A DNA stretch of 64,000 nucleotides from Pseudofrancisella aestuarii (GTDB lineage Bacteria; Pseudomonadota; Gammaproteobacteria; Francisellales; Francisellaceae). Under the pieces are notes generated by a model, which was given only the letters and a program-made list of their open reading frames with translations, did not search any database and was not told the DNA's origin. Each line of letters starts with the position of its first letter. Positions within the stretch are counted from its first letter, which is position 1. The position numbers and the translations under genes were made by a program. Location of the stretch: positions 1-64,000 of the forward strand of contig NZ_QLIS02000003.1 of assembly GCF_003574475.2 (NCBI RefSeq), read 5' to 3'. Positions 47,817 to 56,521 of this stretch are shown one piece after another.

Positions 47817-49759
47817 CTACTCTTTATCCATTTAACTTCAATAAATCTTTCTGGATTCTTCTCTTTTAAATAGTCTAAATTTGGACATTTTGTTGTATGG
47901 ATAACAACTCCTTTACCAACACTCATATAACCAGCTATATCATCATTAGGCTCTGGCTCACAACATTTAGCAAAAACATATTTCATCCCTGAATATCCTG
48001 ACACTAGAATGCTTTTGGGCTTATTTGCATCAACAGACTTATCATTTTTAAAAGAAGAGCCTCTTTTGACACTTCTTTCTTCGGCTGAATAATTATCTAA
48101 TATATGATTAACTAAGCTTTTTAATCTAATAGTTCCATTTTCAACACTAGCAAAAAGAGTATCTGCATCAAGCATATTAAACTTTTTCGCTACTTCAGTA
48201 TAGTCCGGTTCTTTTAAATTATAACCCTTTAACTCTTTTGTTAATCGCTCTTTGCCTAGAGCTATATTATCTTCCTTATTTTGCTCATTAAACCATTTAG
48301 TCACTCTTGACCTATGCCTAGGAGAAAACAAGAATCCTTCACTTTCTAAAGCCCAGTCTTTACTTGGATTTGGTAATTTATTAGTTAATATTTCTACCTT
48401 ATCACCAGTCTGTAGTTTTGTAGTTAGAGGAACTATTCTACCATTTAGCTTAGCTCCTCTAGTTCTGTGCCCAACCATAGTGTGAACAGAATAAGCAAAA
48501 TCTAGAACTGTAGAACCTATTGACAAATCAACAAGCTCATTAGCTGGAGTAAATATATAAACTCTTTTATTAAGCTCTTGAGATATCGACTGTTCTTCTT
48601 GATTGATATCTTTTTCCCATGCTAATAATGATCTTAGCCATATAACTCTCGCCTCATAACTTGGATCAAACTTAACTCCCTCTTTATATCTCCAGTGAGC
48701 AGCAAAACCAAGTTCTGACTCTTCATGCATTTCTTTAGTTCTTATCTGAACTTCTAATACTTGACCATATGCATAGACAACAGTGTGTATAGACTTATAA
48801 CCATTTGATTTAGGGCTTGCAATATAATCTGTAAATTCTTCAGCTATAGGCTCCCATATGTCATTAACTACAGCTAAAGCTTTATAACATTGATCAATAG
48901 AGTCAACAACAATTCTTAGAGCAGTAATATCAAACAATCTATCTAAGCCAGTGTATCCTTTATTTTTTAGTTTTTTCCAAATGCTATATATATGTTTAAT
49001 TCTTCCATTTATTTCAGCATGAATATTCTGCTTATTTATAGCTATAACTAAATCTTGCCTAGCTTTTTCAAGCCTACTTTCTCTTTCTAATCTTGTTGAA
49101 CCTAAAGCTTTTGCAATTTTTTTATAATCTTCCGGATTTAAAAATGAGAAAGCTCTGTCTTCCAACTCCCACTTAATTTGGAAAAGCCCTAACCTATTTG
49201 CTAACGGGGCATAAATATCTAAAGTCTCTCTAGCTATTGTTAACCTTTGTTCACTTTCTAAAGATTTTATATGTCTAATAGTGCAAAGCTTATCTACTAT
49301 TTTTACTAAAACTATACGAACATCTTCTATTACAGTAAGAAGCATTTTTCTGAAAGTATCTATTTGCTCTAAGCTTATACTTTCTGAACGATACATCTTA
49401 ATTGCAGTCATCTTTTTAGAGCCTTGAAGAATTTTCAAAACTGAAGTGCCGCAAGCATTTTCGACATCTTCGTCAGAAATAACAGATCTACTGTATATAT
49501 CATATAAAAGCCCTGATGCTACAGAATCTTCATCAGCTTTTATTTGGAATAAGATATAAGCCATTTCTATGGCATATATGTATACATTTATTCCTGTAAT
49601 ATGCCTAACAGTTGGACTACTATTTTTCTTTAATAAATTGATAGCTGATTCTATGAGAAATAGCTTATCTGTTGGGAAAAAACTCTTTAGTTGAGATAAA
49701 AATAAGTCCTCATTAATATGACCATTACTATCAAGTAATTTAGAGTCTATAACTTGCAT
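47813..49759 (-). CDS. relA: (p)ppGpp synthetase RelA, lacking the ACT domain
   Basis: A 648-residue long RSH protein. The HD hydrolase pocket is degraded: the usual LLHDV reads LLYDI, so hydrolysis is not expected. The synthetase domain is intact (DITALRIVV, DYIASPKSNGYKSIHTVV, EVQIRTKEMHE), and the segment EFTD replaces EXDD as in RelA rather than the SpoT RXKD. TGS (RVYIFTPANEL onward), helical and CC zinc-finger regions follow. The protein stops just after the zinc finger, about 100 residues short of E. coli RelA, so the ACT/RRM domain is missing. It makes the alarmone in amino acid starvation. Confidence 0.93.
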   Translation of the reverse strand: MQVIDSKLLDSNGHINEDLFLSQLKSFFPTDKLFLIESAINLLKKNSSPTVRHITGINVYIYAIEMAYILFQIKADEDSVASGLLYDIYSRSVISDEDVENACGTSVLKILQGSKKMTAIKMYRSESISLEQIDTFRKMLLTVIEDVRIVLVKIVDKLCTIRHIKSLESEQRLTIARETLDIYAPLANRLGLFQIKWELEDRAFSFLNPEDYKKIAKALGSTRLERESRLEKARQDLVIAINKQNIHAEINGRIKHIYSIWKKLKNKGYTGLDRLFDITALRIVVDSIDQCYKALAVVNDIWEPIAEEFTDYIASPKSNGYKSIHTVVYAYGQVLEVQIRTKEMHEESELGFAAHWRYKEGVKFDPSYEARVIWLRSLLAWEKDINQEEQSISQELNKRVYIFTPANELVDLSIGSTVLDFAYSVHTMVGHRTRGAKLNGRIVPLTTKLQTGDKVEILTNKLPNPSKDWALESEGFLFSPRHRSRVTKWFNEQNKEDNIALGKERLTKELKGYNLKEPDYTEVAKKFNMLDADTLFASVENGTIRLKSLVNHILDNYSAEERSVKRGSSFKNDKSVDANKPKSILVSGYSGMKYVFAKCCEPEPNDDIAGYMSVGKGVVIHTTKCPNLDYLKEKNPERFIEVKWIKSS

Positions 49760-49793
49760 TTATTTTCTTTTCCCTTTTTAGATAAATAAAAAA

Positions 49794-50137
49794 CAAAGTT
49801 AGTCTATAAGCCGGGTTCTGTAATAGACAGTCATTTATCTAGGCCTACTGTCACCAGTAAGCTCAAGCGACCTACCCTGCTACGATGCGAGCAACATCAT
49901 AGTAGCACTATTTGGTCTTGCTTTAGATGGGGTTTACAATGCCATTGAGTGTTGCCACCAATGCGGTGCGCTCTTACCGCACCTTTTCACCCTTACCAAA
50001 CTAAAAAGATTGGCGGTATATTTTCTGTTGCACTTTCCATAGGCTCACGCCTTCCAGGTGTTATCTGGCATCCTGCTCTGTAAAGCCCGGACTTTCCTCA
50101 GTAGCAAAAGCTACCGCGACTGTCCGACTAACTTTGT
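49794..50137 (-). ncRNA. rnpB: RNase P RNA (class A)
   Basis: The minus strand encodes an RNA of about 344 bases with 5' end AAAGTTAGTCGGACAGTCGC and 3' end CGGCTTATAGACTAACTTTG, whose termini pair as helix P1. Between them are conserved RNase P elements, including GAGGAAAGTCCGGGCT at the 5' side, the CAGGGTAGGTCGC region and the AACCCGGCTTA 3' segment. It is the catalytic RNA that matures tRNA 5' ends. It begins about 12 bases after the coiled-coil gene stop, so its promoter must lie inside that gene's 3' end. Confidence 0.95.
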
Positions 50138-50149
50138 ATCTCTTAAAAA

Positions 50150-50488
50150 TTAACTTAGCTTCTTCCTTAGCTCTGTTAACTCTTTCTCCACATTAGATTT
50201 TACAGAATTATATTCTTCATGCAAAGACATTATCTGCTTGCTATATGATTTCTTTGTTTCAATAACTTGTCTTTCTAAAGACATTCTATCATTAATTAGC
50301 TTTCTTCTGTGTTTAGTATATTCTTCTTGATTCTTTATTCTGTCTAGCCTGACTAACTGTATAAGTTTAAAAAGGTCTTTTATTTCATTTGTCTCTTTAT
50401 TTAACTGATCGATGCTAAATTCATATTTTTTAGCAGTGAAATTCTCATCATAATCTATTTTATTAAAATCGAAATTTGGTTTTTTCAT
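50150..50488 (-). CDS. Small coiled-coil protein of unknown function
   Basis: A 112-residue soluble, highly charged protein. Residues 30-112 are almost all helical, with heptad-like spacing (RKLINDRMSLERQVIETKKS onward), so a coiled coil is likely. No signal peptide, cysteine or known motif is seen. It lies between the permease gene and rnpB, all on the minus strand. The RNase P RNA promoter probably lies in its last 20 codons. Function unknown. Confidence 0.7.
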   Translation of the reverse strand: MKKPNFDFNKIDYDENFTAKKYEFSIDQLNKETNEIKDLFKLIQLVRLDRIKNQEEYTKHRRKLINDRMSLERQVIETKKSYSKQIMSLHEEYNSVKSNVEKELTELRKKLS

Positions 50489-50539
50489 ATTTAAAATTAA
50501 GCCTAATTTTGTAAGGAAATAATAAACAATTATTATAAA

Positions 50540-51745
50540 TTATATATGCGCCAATTTACCAAATGAAACTAGTAATTGCAATGTAATAATACCAGCTCCG
50601 CTTAAGAGTATCACTAATAAATATAGCTTACTAACAAGATTATTAGTTTTATTAGCTTTTCTTAATGACCATGCCATCATAGCTGGCTGAATTATTAGTA
50701 AGAAAGCCACAAACATACTTGCATACCCTAATGCTGATATAAAACTATTAACAAAATAAATAGCAAAAAATAAAGGTGGTACTAAAGTTATGCATAAAAT
50801 GAGAAGTCTCTTAGCTGTAGTTTTTGCCTCAATATTATAAAGATCTCTATTAAAAGAAAATAAAGCTAGTGCAACGCCTAGAAAAGATGTGACGATAGCA
50901 AAATTTTCAAAAAACTTAATAAATAGAATTACAGACATTTTATCTTGAGCCATATAGCCTTGAGCTAAACTACTACCATTTTCAACTAGCTCAACAAACC
51001 CGTTAGATCCGGCTAAAGGAATTGTGCCCAATGTTACAAAAACCCAAATTAAATATACTATAAATGGAGTAACTGCCCCTATACTGACTACCTTCTTAAA
51101 GACCTTGTCATTTTTATAATAATTTCTAATAGCTGGAATAACTATATGAAAACCAAAGGATGTAACTAGAATAGGAATAGCAAACCACCCATAACTAAAA
51201 CCAAAATGACTTTCTTTTAAAAATGAGGATTTAACATCTGGAATAATAAATAAAACAAACATCACAAAAGCTAAAATTTTAAAAAATAGGAAAAATTTAT
51301 TAACGTAAAAAGTTGCTTTTGTACCCATAAATATACAATAACCAAACATCACACAAAAAACTACTTTAGACCAGTCATTCAAACCATCACTTATAGGTTT
51401 TAAAATATAGTCCGAAAATAACTCTCCTCCCATAAATATATAGGCTGTAAGTAAAGAATATAGAAGTAGTAAGTAAAACACTAAATTGAAAGCTTTCCCC
51501 CACTTTCCAAGTAAGTTATAGGCCATAGAATCCATATCCACACCTATGGGTTGCGAAGAGCTTATTTCAACTAGAAGCATCGCAGTAGCATACATGACTA
51601 TCCAAACAATAAGTAATAAGAAAACAGCGAAATAAAATCCAGTAGCTGCAACTGCGAAAGGGATTCCTAACATTCCCGCACCAATGGCAGTTCCTGCTAT
51701 AATTGAAACTCCCCCAAGCTGCTTAATAAAAGAGACTTCTTGCAT
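50540..51745 (-). CDS. Aromatic amino acid permease (HAAAP family), copy 2
   Basis: A 401-residue inner-membrane permease with about 11 helices. The N-terminal helix IIAGTAIGAGMLGIPFAVA is the family signature, and VTSFGFHIVIPAI matches the same position in copy 1 (TSFTSHIIVPAL). It is a homologue of the protein at 43619 but clearly diverged, so the two probably differ in substrate among Trp, Tyr and Phe. It is 51 bases upstream of the coiled-coil gene. Confidence 0.85.
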   Translation of the reverse strand: MQEVSFIKQLGGVSIIAGTAIGAGMLGIPFAVAATGFYFAVFLLLIVWIVMYATAMLLVEISSSQPIGVDMDSMAYNLLGKWGKAFNLVFYLLLLYSLLTAYIFMGGELFSDYILKPISDGLNDWSKVVFCVMFGYCIFMGTKATFYVNKFFLFFKILAFVMFVLFIIPDVKSSFLKESHFGFSYGWFAIPILVTSFGFHIVIPAIRNYYKNDKVFKKVVSIGAVTPFIVYLIWVFVTLGTIPLAGSNGFVELVENGSSLAQGYMAQDKMSVILFIKFFENFAIVTSFLGVALALFSFNRDLYNIEAKTTAKRLLILCITLVPPLFFAIYFVNSFISALGYASMFVAFLLIIQPAMMAWSLRKANKTNNLVSKLYLLVILLSGAGIITLQLLVSFGKLAHI

Positions 51746-51829
51746 TAAAAATATAAAAAGCTAACACTTAATATTTTAATTTAGCACATTTTGACAATAA
51801 TAAAAAATAAATCAGAGAATTAAATCTAT

Positions 51830-53215
51830 CTATAAATTTTCTCTAATATTTCTCATTCCAAAAAATATCCAAAGAGCTAGTAATACTTGAATAATTGCTG
51901 CTGAAAGTACTACTGCATAATAAGCTTCTGAGAAAACTTTTTCCCAATGGTGATCTGAACCCAACATATGATAGAAATCATATGCTAATGTAAATGCAGT
52001 CAAAGCAAAAGCTGATGAAATCATATTACTGGAATTCTTAAGGGTATTTACACTATCTAGCTTACTTTTGTCTATAACAGTGTACATTACAGCATTAGAC
52101 GAAGTTTGATACATCCCCAACACAAAGCCATATGCCATAGCCATCAAACAGAAAGTGAAATAATGGTAATGAATATCAAAAATTATGGATAAAGATAAAA
52201 CAAATGCTATCCCAATAAGACCTACTATCATACAAATCTTATATCCATAATGATATATAAGCTTTTTGGTTACTTGCTTTGACACTATAGTGCCCAGCAT
52301 CAGAAATACTGACATGATAGATATATAAATTGTGTTTAAATGACTTAGGTTATAAAGAACCACAGGCCAAGCAAAAAACACCCAATAAACACTTATTCTA
52401 CATAGAAAGTTTGTATAAAAAGGTATTTTAAAATCATAGTTTTTAAAAATACTAAAATCTATAACGGGGTCTTTGATTTTTCTATAAACAAAAGCATACA
52501 AGGACACTGAAAGACATATACCAACAGCTAAGCTAATCTTAATCCAAACTGCCACATCTTTTAAAAGAACCTCACTTAAAATAAACAAAAATGAGATTGA
52601 TAAACCAATTATTGTTAGCCCTAAAAAGTCAAACTTCCTATCTTTATTTAGTAAATTTTCTTTCGGAAAGATTTTATATAAAATAAAAATGGCAAACAGC
52701 GCAAAAGGAACTTGTAGTAAAAATGCTAATCTCCATGACTCTGGTGAGATCGAAGCGAGCATACCTCCAAGTATTTGTCCTACTACTGCCATTATTAAAG
52801 TATAGTTAGATAATGATGCTGTACCTTCTAACATATTTTCTGAAAATTTAAGATACGCTAAGCTTGCAACAGGTGCTGAAAATGCAGCAAATAAACCTTG
52901 AAAACCTCTGTATGTAAACATTTGGATATCAGATGTTGCTAAACCAGTCATCATAGAAAAAAAACCAAAACCGCTTGCCGCAAAGATTAGAGTTTTACGA
53001 TAGCCTATTTTCTCTGCAATCCAAGAACTAATTGGTAAAAACATACCCATGACAATCATATATATGCTAATACCCATCTTTAAATGAACTGGCGTAACAT
53101 CAAAAGTTTCAGCTATTTTGGGTAAAATATTATTCATAACTGTAGTATCAATAAGATCCATACCCATAATAGTGATAATGGCTAAAGTTACTAGTTGAAT
53201 ATGTGTTTTTTTCAT
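51830..53215 (-). CDS. MFS drug efflux transporter, DHA2 (EmrB-like) family
   Basis: A 461-residue membrane protein with about 13-14 helices. DHA2 markers are visible: the first-helix motif LIDTTVMNNILPKIA, motif A SSWIAEKIGYRKTL, and motif C VGQILGGML. EmrB is a proton-driven exporter of hydrophobic compounds, usually paired with EmrA and TolC. No emrA gene is adjacent, so this copy may work alone or with a partner elsewhere. The substrate is unknown. It is monocistronic. Confidence 0.87.
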   Translation of the reverse strand: MKKTHIQLVTLAIITIMGMDLIDTTVMNNILPKIAETFDVTPVHLKMGISIYMIVMGMFLPISSWIAEKIGYRKTLIFAASGFGFFSMMTGLATSDIQMFTYRGFQGLFAAFSAPVASLAYLKFSENMLEGTASLSNYTLIMAVVGQILGGMLASISPESWRLAFLLQVPFALFAIFILYKIFPKENLLNKDRKFDFLGLTIIGLSISFLFILSEVLLKDVAVWIKISLAVGICLSVSLYAFVYRKIKDPVIDFSIFKNYDFKIPFYTNFLCRISVYWVFFAWPVVLYNLSHLNTIYISIMSVFLMLGTIVSKQVTKKLIYHYGYKICMIVGLIGIAFVLSLSIIFDIHYHYFTFCLMAMAYGFVLGMYQTSSNAVMYTVIDKSKLDSVNTLKNSSNMISSAFALTAFTLAYDFYHMLGSDHHWEKVFSEAYYAVVLSAAIIQVLLALWIFFGMRNIRENL

Positions 53216-53271
53216 GGAAACAGATTTATTTAAAAGAAATAATTTAACATATTAAGACTAAAGGAGAAATA

Positions 53272-54189
53272 TTATCTTGGATTAAAATCCATCAATTCTT
53301 TCATTTTATTATAAAGCTTTTTCTTTTCATCCGTATCTGCTGCTGGTAATTTAACATCATAAACAACATAGAAATCAGCTCCTGCAAGACCTTTACCTTT
53401 TATTCTCATCTTACGTCCAGACTGAGTATTTTCTGGAACGTTCATTTTTTTCTTACCAAAAGGTGTATCTATTTCTAATGAAGTCCCTAAGGTAGCTTCC
53501 CAAGGAGTTATGTTTATATGCTCATAAATGTCATTACCTTCAACTTTATAGTTTCCGCTACTAGCTACCTCAATTTTTATAAATAAATCACCAGCAGGAG
53601 CATTTGCACCTATACCAGCTGCTCCTTTACCTTTCAAGCGAAGCTTTTTACCATTACCTATCGCTTTTGGAATAGTTACATCAACGTTTTCATGCTTAAT
53701 TGATGGCGCACCATTAGCTCCAACTTCTTGATAGCTAAAGGTAACATTTTTCTTACCTCCATTTAAAGCTTCATCAACAGTCAATTTTAGAGAAATTGTT
53801 ATATCCTCACCTTTTTGAGCTCTTTGACGACCACCAAAGCCACTAGCTCTGCCACCGCCTCCACCAAAAAGATCACCGAAAATATCTCCTAAATCTTCAA
53901 AATTAAAACTCTGCGAAGAACCACCTGCTCCACCGAAGCCTCCTTGGCCTCCGCCAAAGCCTCCCTGTTGTACCTTATCCCAATTATCACCATAAGAATC
54001 ATAAAGCTTTCTTTTTTCTGGATCTTTTAGAACCTCATAAGCAGTTTGAATTTCTTTAAATTTATCCTCTGCCCCAGCATCTTTATTAACGTCTGGATGA
54101 TACTTTTTTGCTAATCGTCTATATGCCTTTTTAAGGTCTGCCTCAGAACAACCCTTACTGACACCTAGTAATGAATAATAATCTGCCAT
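53272..54189 (-). CDS. cbpA: DnaJ-class co-chaperone without zinc finger (CbpA type)
   Basis: A 305-residue type II J-protein. The J domain (1-70) has the HPD motif at 31-33. A glycine/phenylalanine-rich region (about 75-125) follows, and then two C-terminal substrate-binding beta domains, with no CxxCxGxG zinc finger. In E. coli CbpA, a DnaK partner, also binds DNA and is checked by CbpM; no cbpM-like gene is next to it. It has its own 117-base upstream region. Confidence 0.9.
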   Translation of the reverse strand: MADYYSLLGVSKGCSEADLKKAYRRLAKKYHPDVNKDAGAEDKFKEIQTAYEVLKDPEKRKLYDSYGDNWDKVQQGGFGGGQGGFGGAGGSSQSFNFEDLGDIFGDLFGGGGGRASGFGGRQRAQKGEDITISLKLTVDEALNGGKKNVTFSYQEVGANGAPSIKHENVDVTIPKAIGNGKKLRLKGKGAAGIGANAPAGDLFIKIEVASSGNYKVEGNDIYEHINITPWEATLGTSLEIDTPFGKKKMNVPENTQSGRKMRIKGKGLAGADFYVVYDVKLPAADTDEKKKLYNKMKELMDFNPR

Positions 54190-54306
54190 TTATATAAACC
54201 TTTTTTAAATATTAATCTTATATGAACCTTCTCAAATATACATATAGTGTCGATATTAAGAAAAACAAGTATAAAACTGAATTTAGGCGAGTATAAATAG
54301 TAAAAA

Positions 54307-55125
54307 TTAATGACCTTTATAAATATTTAAATTCCAATTATAATTCTGATAATTGATTTTATGAGCCTTTTGAACATACTCTTTCACTTTTGGATCTTTT
54401 GAATAATTATATATATAATCAGCCATTGACTTTTTACTTCCGAAATCAGTCTGATACCAGAAAAAAATCTTTGATATAGATAGACCAGTTCCATCAACTT
54501 TTACACCTTTAGGACTATTAATAAAATTACTAAAAGCATCATATAATTGCTTATCAATTATATTTCCCTCAAATGCTTGTGTAGATAGATTTGGACAACT
54601 AATAGATGCACAATTCAAGGTTGCATGAATACGTGGATCTTGCCATATTGGTCTTAAAATACGATGCTCTATATCATTTAAAGTAATATCTTTACCTTCT
54701 ATTTTAATTACTGTTTTATCCCAAACTCCTGTAGATGCCCCAAACCATTTAGGATCAATTTGACGAATTGAAGTTATTCCTTTATTTTTTAGAATTAGAT
54801 CAACCGTTAACATATTATACATATTTATCCAATATGCTAATTGCTGATTTGTGTTGTAAGACAATATATTCAACTTACTATAATCATCTATCGCTTTTTC
54901 TAAACTTTCTTGATCTTTCTGTGAAACTTGATCATATTTCACATATGTCTGTTCATCTACAGTAACAAGATATTTATTGAGAAATTGCTGCCATGGATCA
55001 AAGTCTATAACTTGTTTTGAGTCTTTATCTGAATGATCCCAATATTTCCATTCTTCTGCTTTTTGTGCCGAAAAACCCAATACAGCCCAAAAAAGTAAAA
55101 TACCAGCTACAAAATATTTTCTCAT
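54307..55125 (-). CDS. Exported DUF547 protein
   Basis: A 272-residue protein with a signal peptide (about 1-20). The DUF547 signature is visible: LAYWINMYNMLTVDLIL, the HRILRP segment, HATLNCASISCPNLS with a close Cys pair, and YQTDF near the end. The conserved Asn, His and Cys residues suggest a transglutaminase-like or peptidase-like pocket, but no DUF547 activity is established as far as I know. It starts at the last base of the upstream four-helix gene, so it belongs to the unit that begins with the TVP38 gene. Confidence 0.8.
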   Translation of the reverse strand: MRKYFVAGILLFWAVLGFSAQKAEEWKYWDHSDKDSKQVIDFDPWQQFLNKYLVTVDEQTYVKYDQVSQKDQESLEKAIDDYSKLNILSYNTNQQLAYWINMYNMLTVDLILKNKGITSIRQIDPKWFGASTGVWDKTVIKIEGKDITLNDIEHRILRPIWQDPRIHATLNCASISCPNLSTQAFEGNIIDKQLYDAFSNFINSPKGVKVDGTGLSISKIFFWYQTDFGSKKSMADYIYNYSKDPKVKEYVQKAHKINYQNYNWNLNIYKGH

Positions 55126-55511
55126 TATACTCTCTCTATAGTTTTAGCATAAATAAAGCCTGCTAAAATTGCCCATGGGCAATTAAATATAATATTAGCA
55201 TAAAACACTTCACTATCAGCATTTGATGCAAAAAAGCCATCTCCTGAATAAGGCATTCTTATCATATAATTAAAAAGTATAACTATTAGAGCAATAATAG
55301 CACTTTTAACCCATATATTTTTTGATAAAGGTAAAACAAAAAGGATTGCCCAAACTCCACCCCAGATCATCATGCGATAGATTTCAAACTTAAGCTCTTC
55401 TGTCAAATTTAAATTATGTGTGGTTGCTAAAATCCATAGAAGCTCAATAACTAATGCACTTACTAGCCCAGCCATATAAGCAATAAAAACTTTATTCAGA
55501 TACTTTTGCAT
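55125..55511 (-). CDS. Four-helix membrane protein, tandem copy B
   Basis: A 128-residue protein with four hydrophobic helices and no known domain. It is a clear paralogue of the next gene (55541): both begin MQK-LNKVFIAYM-G and share the central MIWGGVW-IL-LPLSKNIWVK and a GFFA-NA-SEVF type loop near the third helix. The two arose by tandem duplication. It overlaps DUF547 by one base and follows copy A after 29 bases. Function is unknown. Confidence 0.75.
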   Translation of the reverse strand: MQKYLNKVFIAYMAGLVSALVIELLWILATTHNLNLTEELKFEIYRMMIWGGVWAILFVLPLSKNIWVKSAIIALIVILFNYMIRMPYSGDGFFASNADSEVFYANIIFNCPWAILAGFIYAKTIERV

Positions 55512-55540
55512 AATCTATGCTCCTAAAACCATTGAGAGTC

Positions 55541-55924
55541 TTATCCCTTGGCAACCTTAGCATATATCACAGCTGCCAATAATCCCCACAAATAGTTAAA
55601 TATAATATTCATAAGAAAGACTTCCGTACCTGCATTAAGTGCAAAGAAACCTTGACCAGATAAAGGCATTTTCACTAAGAAGTTAAAAAATATAACTGCT
55701 AGCCCAACAATAGAGCCTTTAACCCATATATTTTTAGACAGAGGTAATGCTAATAAAATACCCCAAACTCCACCCCAGATCATTAAACGATATAGCTTAA
55801 ATTTAAAATCTTCTGACATAGGAATCTGTTGCTTAGCAATAAAAGTAAAAATGTATACCAATATTAAAGCACTTATTAATCCACCCATATATGCTATAAA
55901 AACTTTATTCAAATGCTTCTGCAT
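55541..55924 (-). CDS. Four-helix membrane protein, tandem copy A
   Basis: A 127-residue membrane protein with four predicted helices, paralogous to the adjacent 55125-55511 gene. Conserved features are an N-terminal KVFIAYMGGL, the Trp-rich MIWGGVWGIL, SKNIWVKG and a final NYLWGLLAA helix. A heterodimer of the two copies is possible. It begins three bases after the CDP-alcohol transferase gene stop, and is probably in the same transcript. I do not recognise the family. Confidence 0.75.
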   Translation of the reverse strand: MQKHLNKVFIAYMGGLISALILVYIFTFIAKQQIPMSEDFKFKLYRLMIWGGVWGILLALPLSKNIWVKGSIVGLAVIFFNFLVKMPLSGQGFFALNAGTEVFLMNIIFNYLWGLLAAVIYAKVAKG

Positions 55925-55927
55925 AAA

Positions 55928-56521
55928 TTAGTCTCCTTCTTGACTTGAATAACAATAAAACTCATAAGCTCTATAAACTGTTGTCCACAATACTAATATA
56001 GTGAAAATCAATCCCAAATACAAAACTGTACTAGGCAAAAGAATCATTACAATAAAAAATATAAATGTCTCAGCTCTCTCCATAAGCCCTGGACTATAGT
56101 AAAAACTTTTATGACTTTGTTGTTGACTAAAAATTCCCACTAATAAAAAGCTGCTAATACAAACTATTATTGACATCATCATAAATAATCCAATCCAAGC
56201 AATATGTGGTTGATGGATAAATATAGCTATAATGATAAAAGCTTCTACAAATCTATCACTTAGAATATCTAGCATAGTACCAAATGATGATGATTTTTTT
56301 TGTATCCTAGCAACACTTCCATCTATTATGTCAAAATATCCCGAAAGTAAAAGAAAAAAGACGCTTAGATATATATCAATAAATATAAATATTGCACTTA
56401 TAAAACCAAATATAAATGAAGCAATTGTTAGACTACTTGGAGAACAATATTTAGATAAAGCCATAGCTACCATATCAACAAAATATCTCTGAAACCATGG
56501 TCTAACTTTTTGCTCTATCAT
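55928..56521 (-). CDS. CDP-alcohol phosphatidyltransferase family protein
   Basis: A 197-residue membrane protein with about six helices. The signature is complete with the standard spacing: GYFDIIDGSVARIQKKSSSF, then Gly, Asp and Asp in GTMLDILSDRF. Such enzymes transfer a phosphoalcohol from a CDP-linked donor, as in phosphatidylglycerol phosphate or inositol phosphate synthesis. It is not the typical PgsA or PssA by length alone, and the substrate is open. It overlaps the upstream flavoprotein gene by four bases. Together with pcs, the window holds two members of this family. Confidence 0.85.
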   Translation of the reverse strand: MIEQKVRPWFQRYFVDMVAMALSKYCSPSSLTIASFIFGFISAIFIFIDIYLSVFFLLLSGYFDIIDGSVARIQKKSSSFGTMLDILSDRFVEAFIIIAIFIHQPHIAWIGLFMMMSIIVCISSFLLVGIFSQQQSHKSFYYSPGLMERAETFIFFIVMILLPSTVLYLGLIFTILVLWTTVYRAYEFYCYSSQEGD

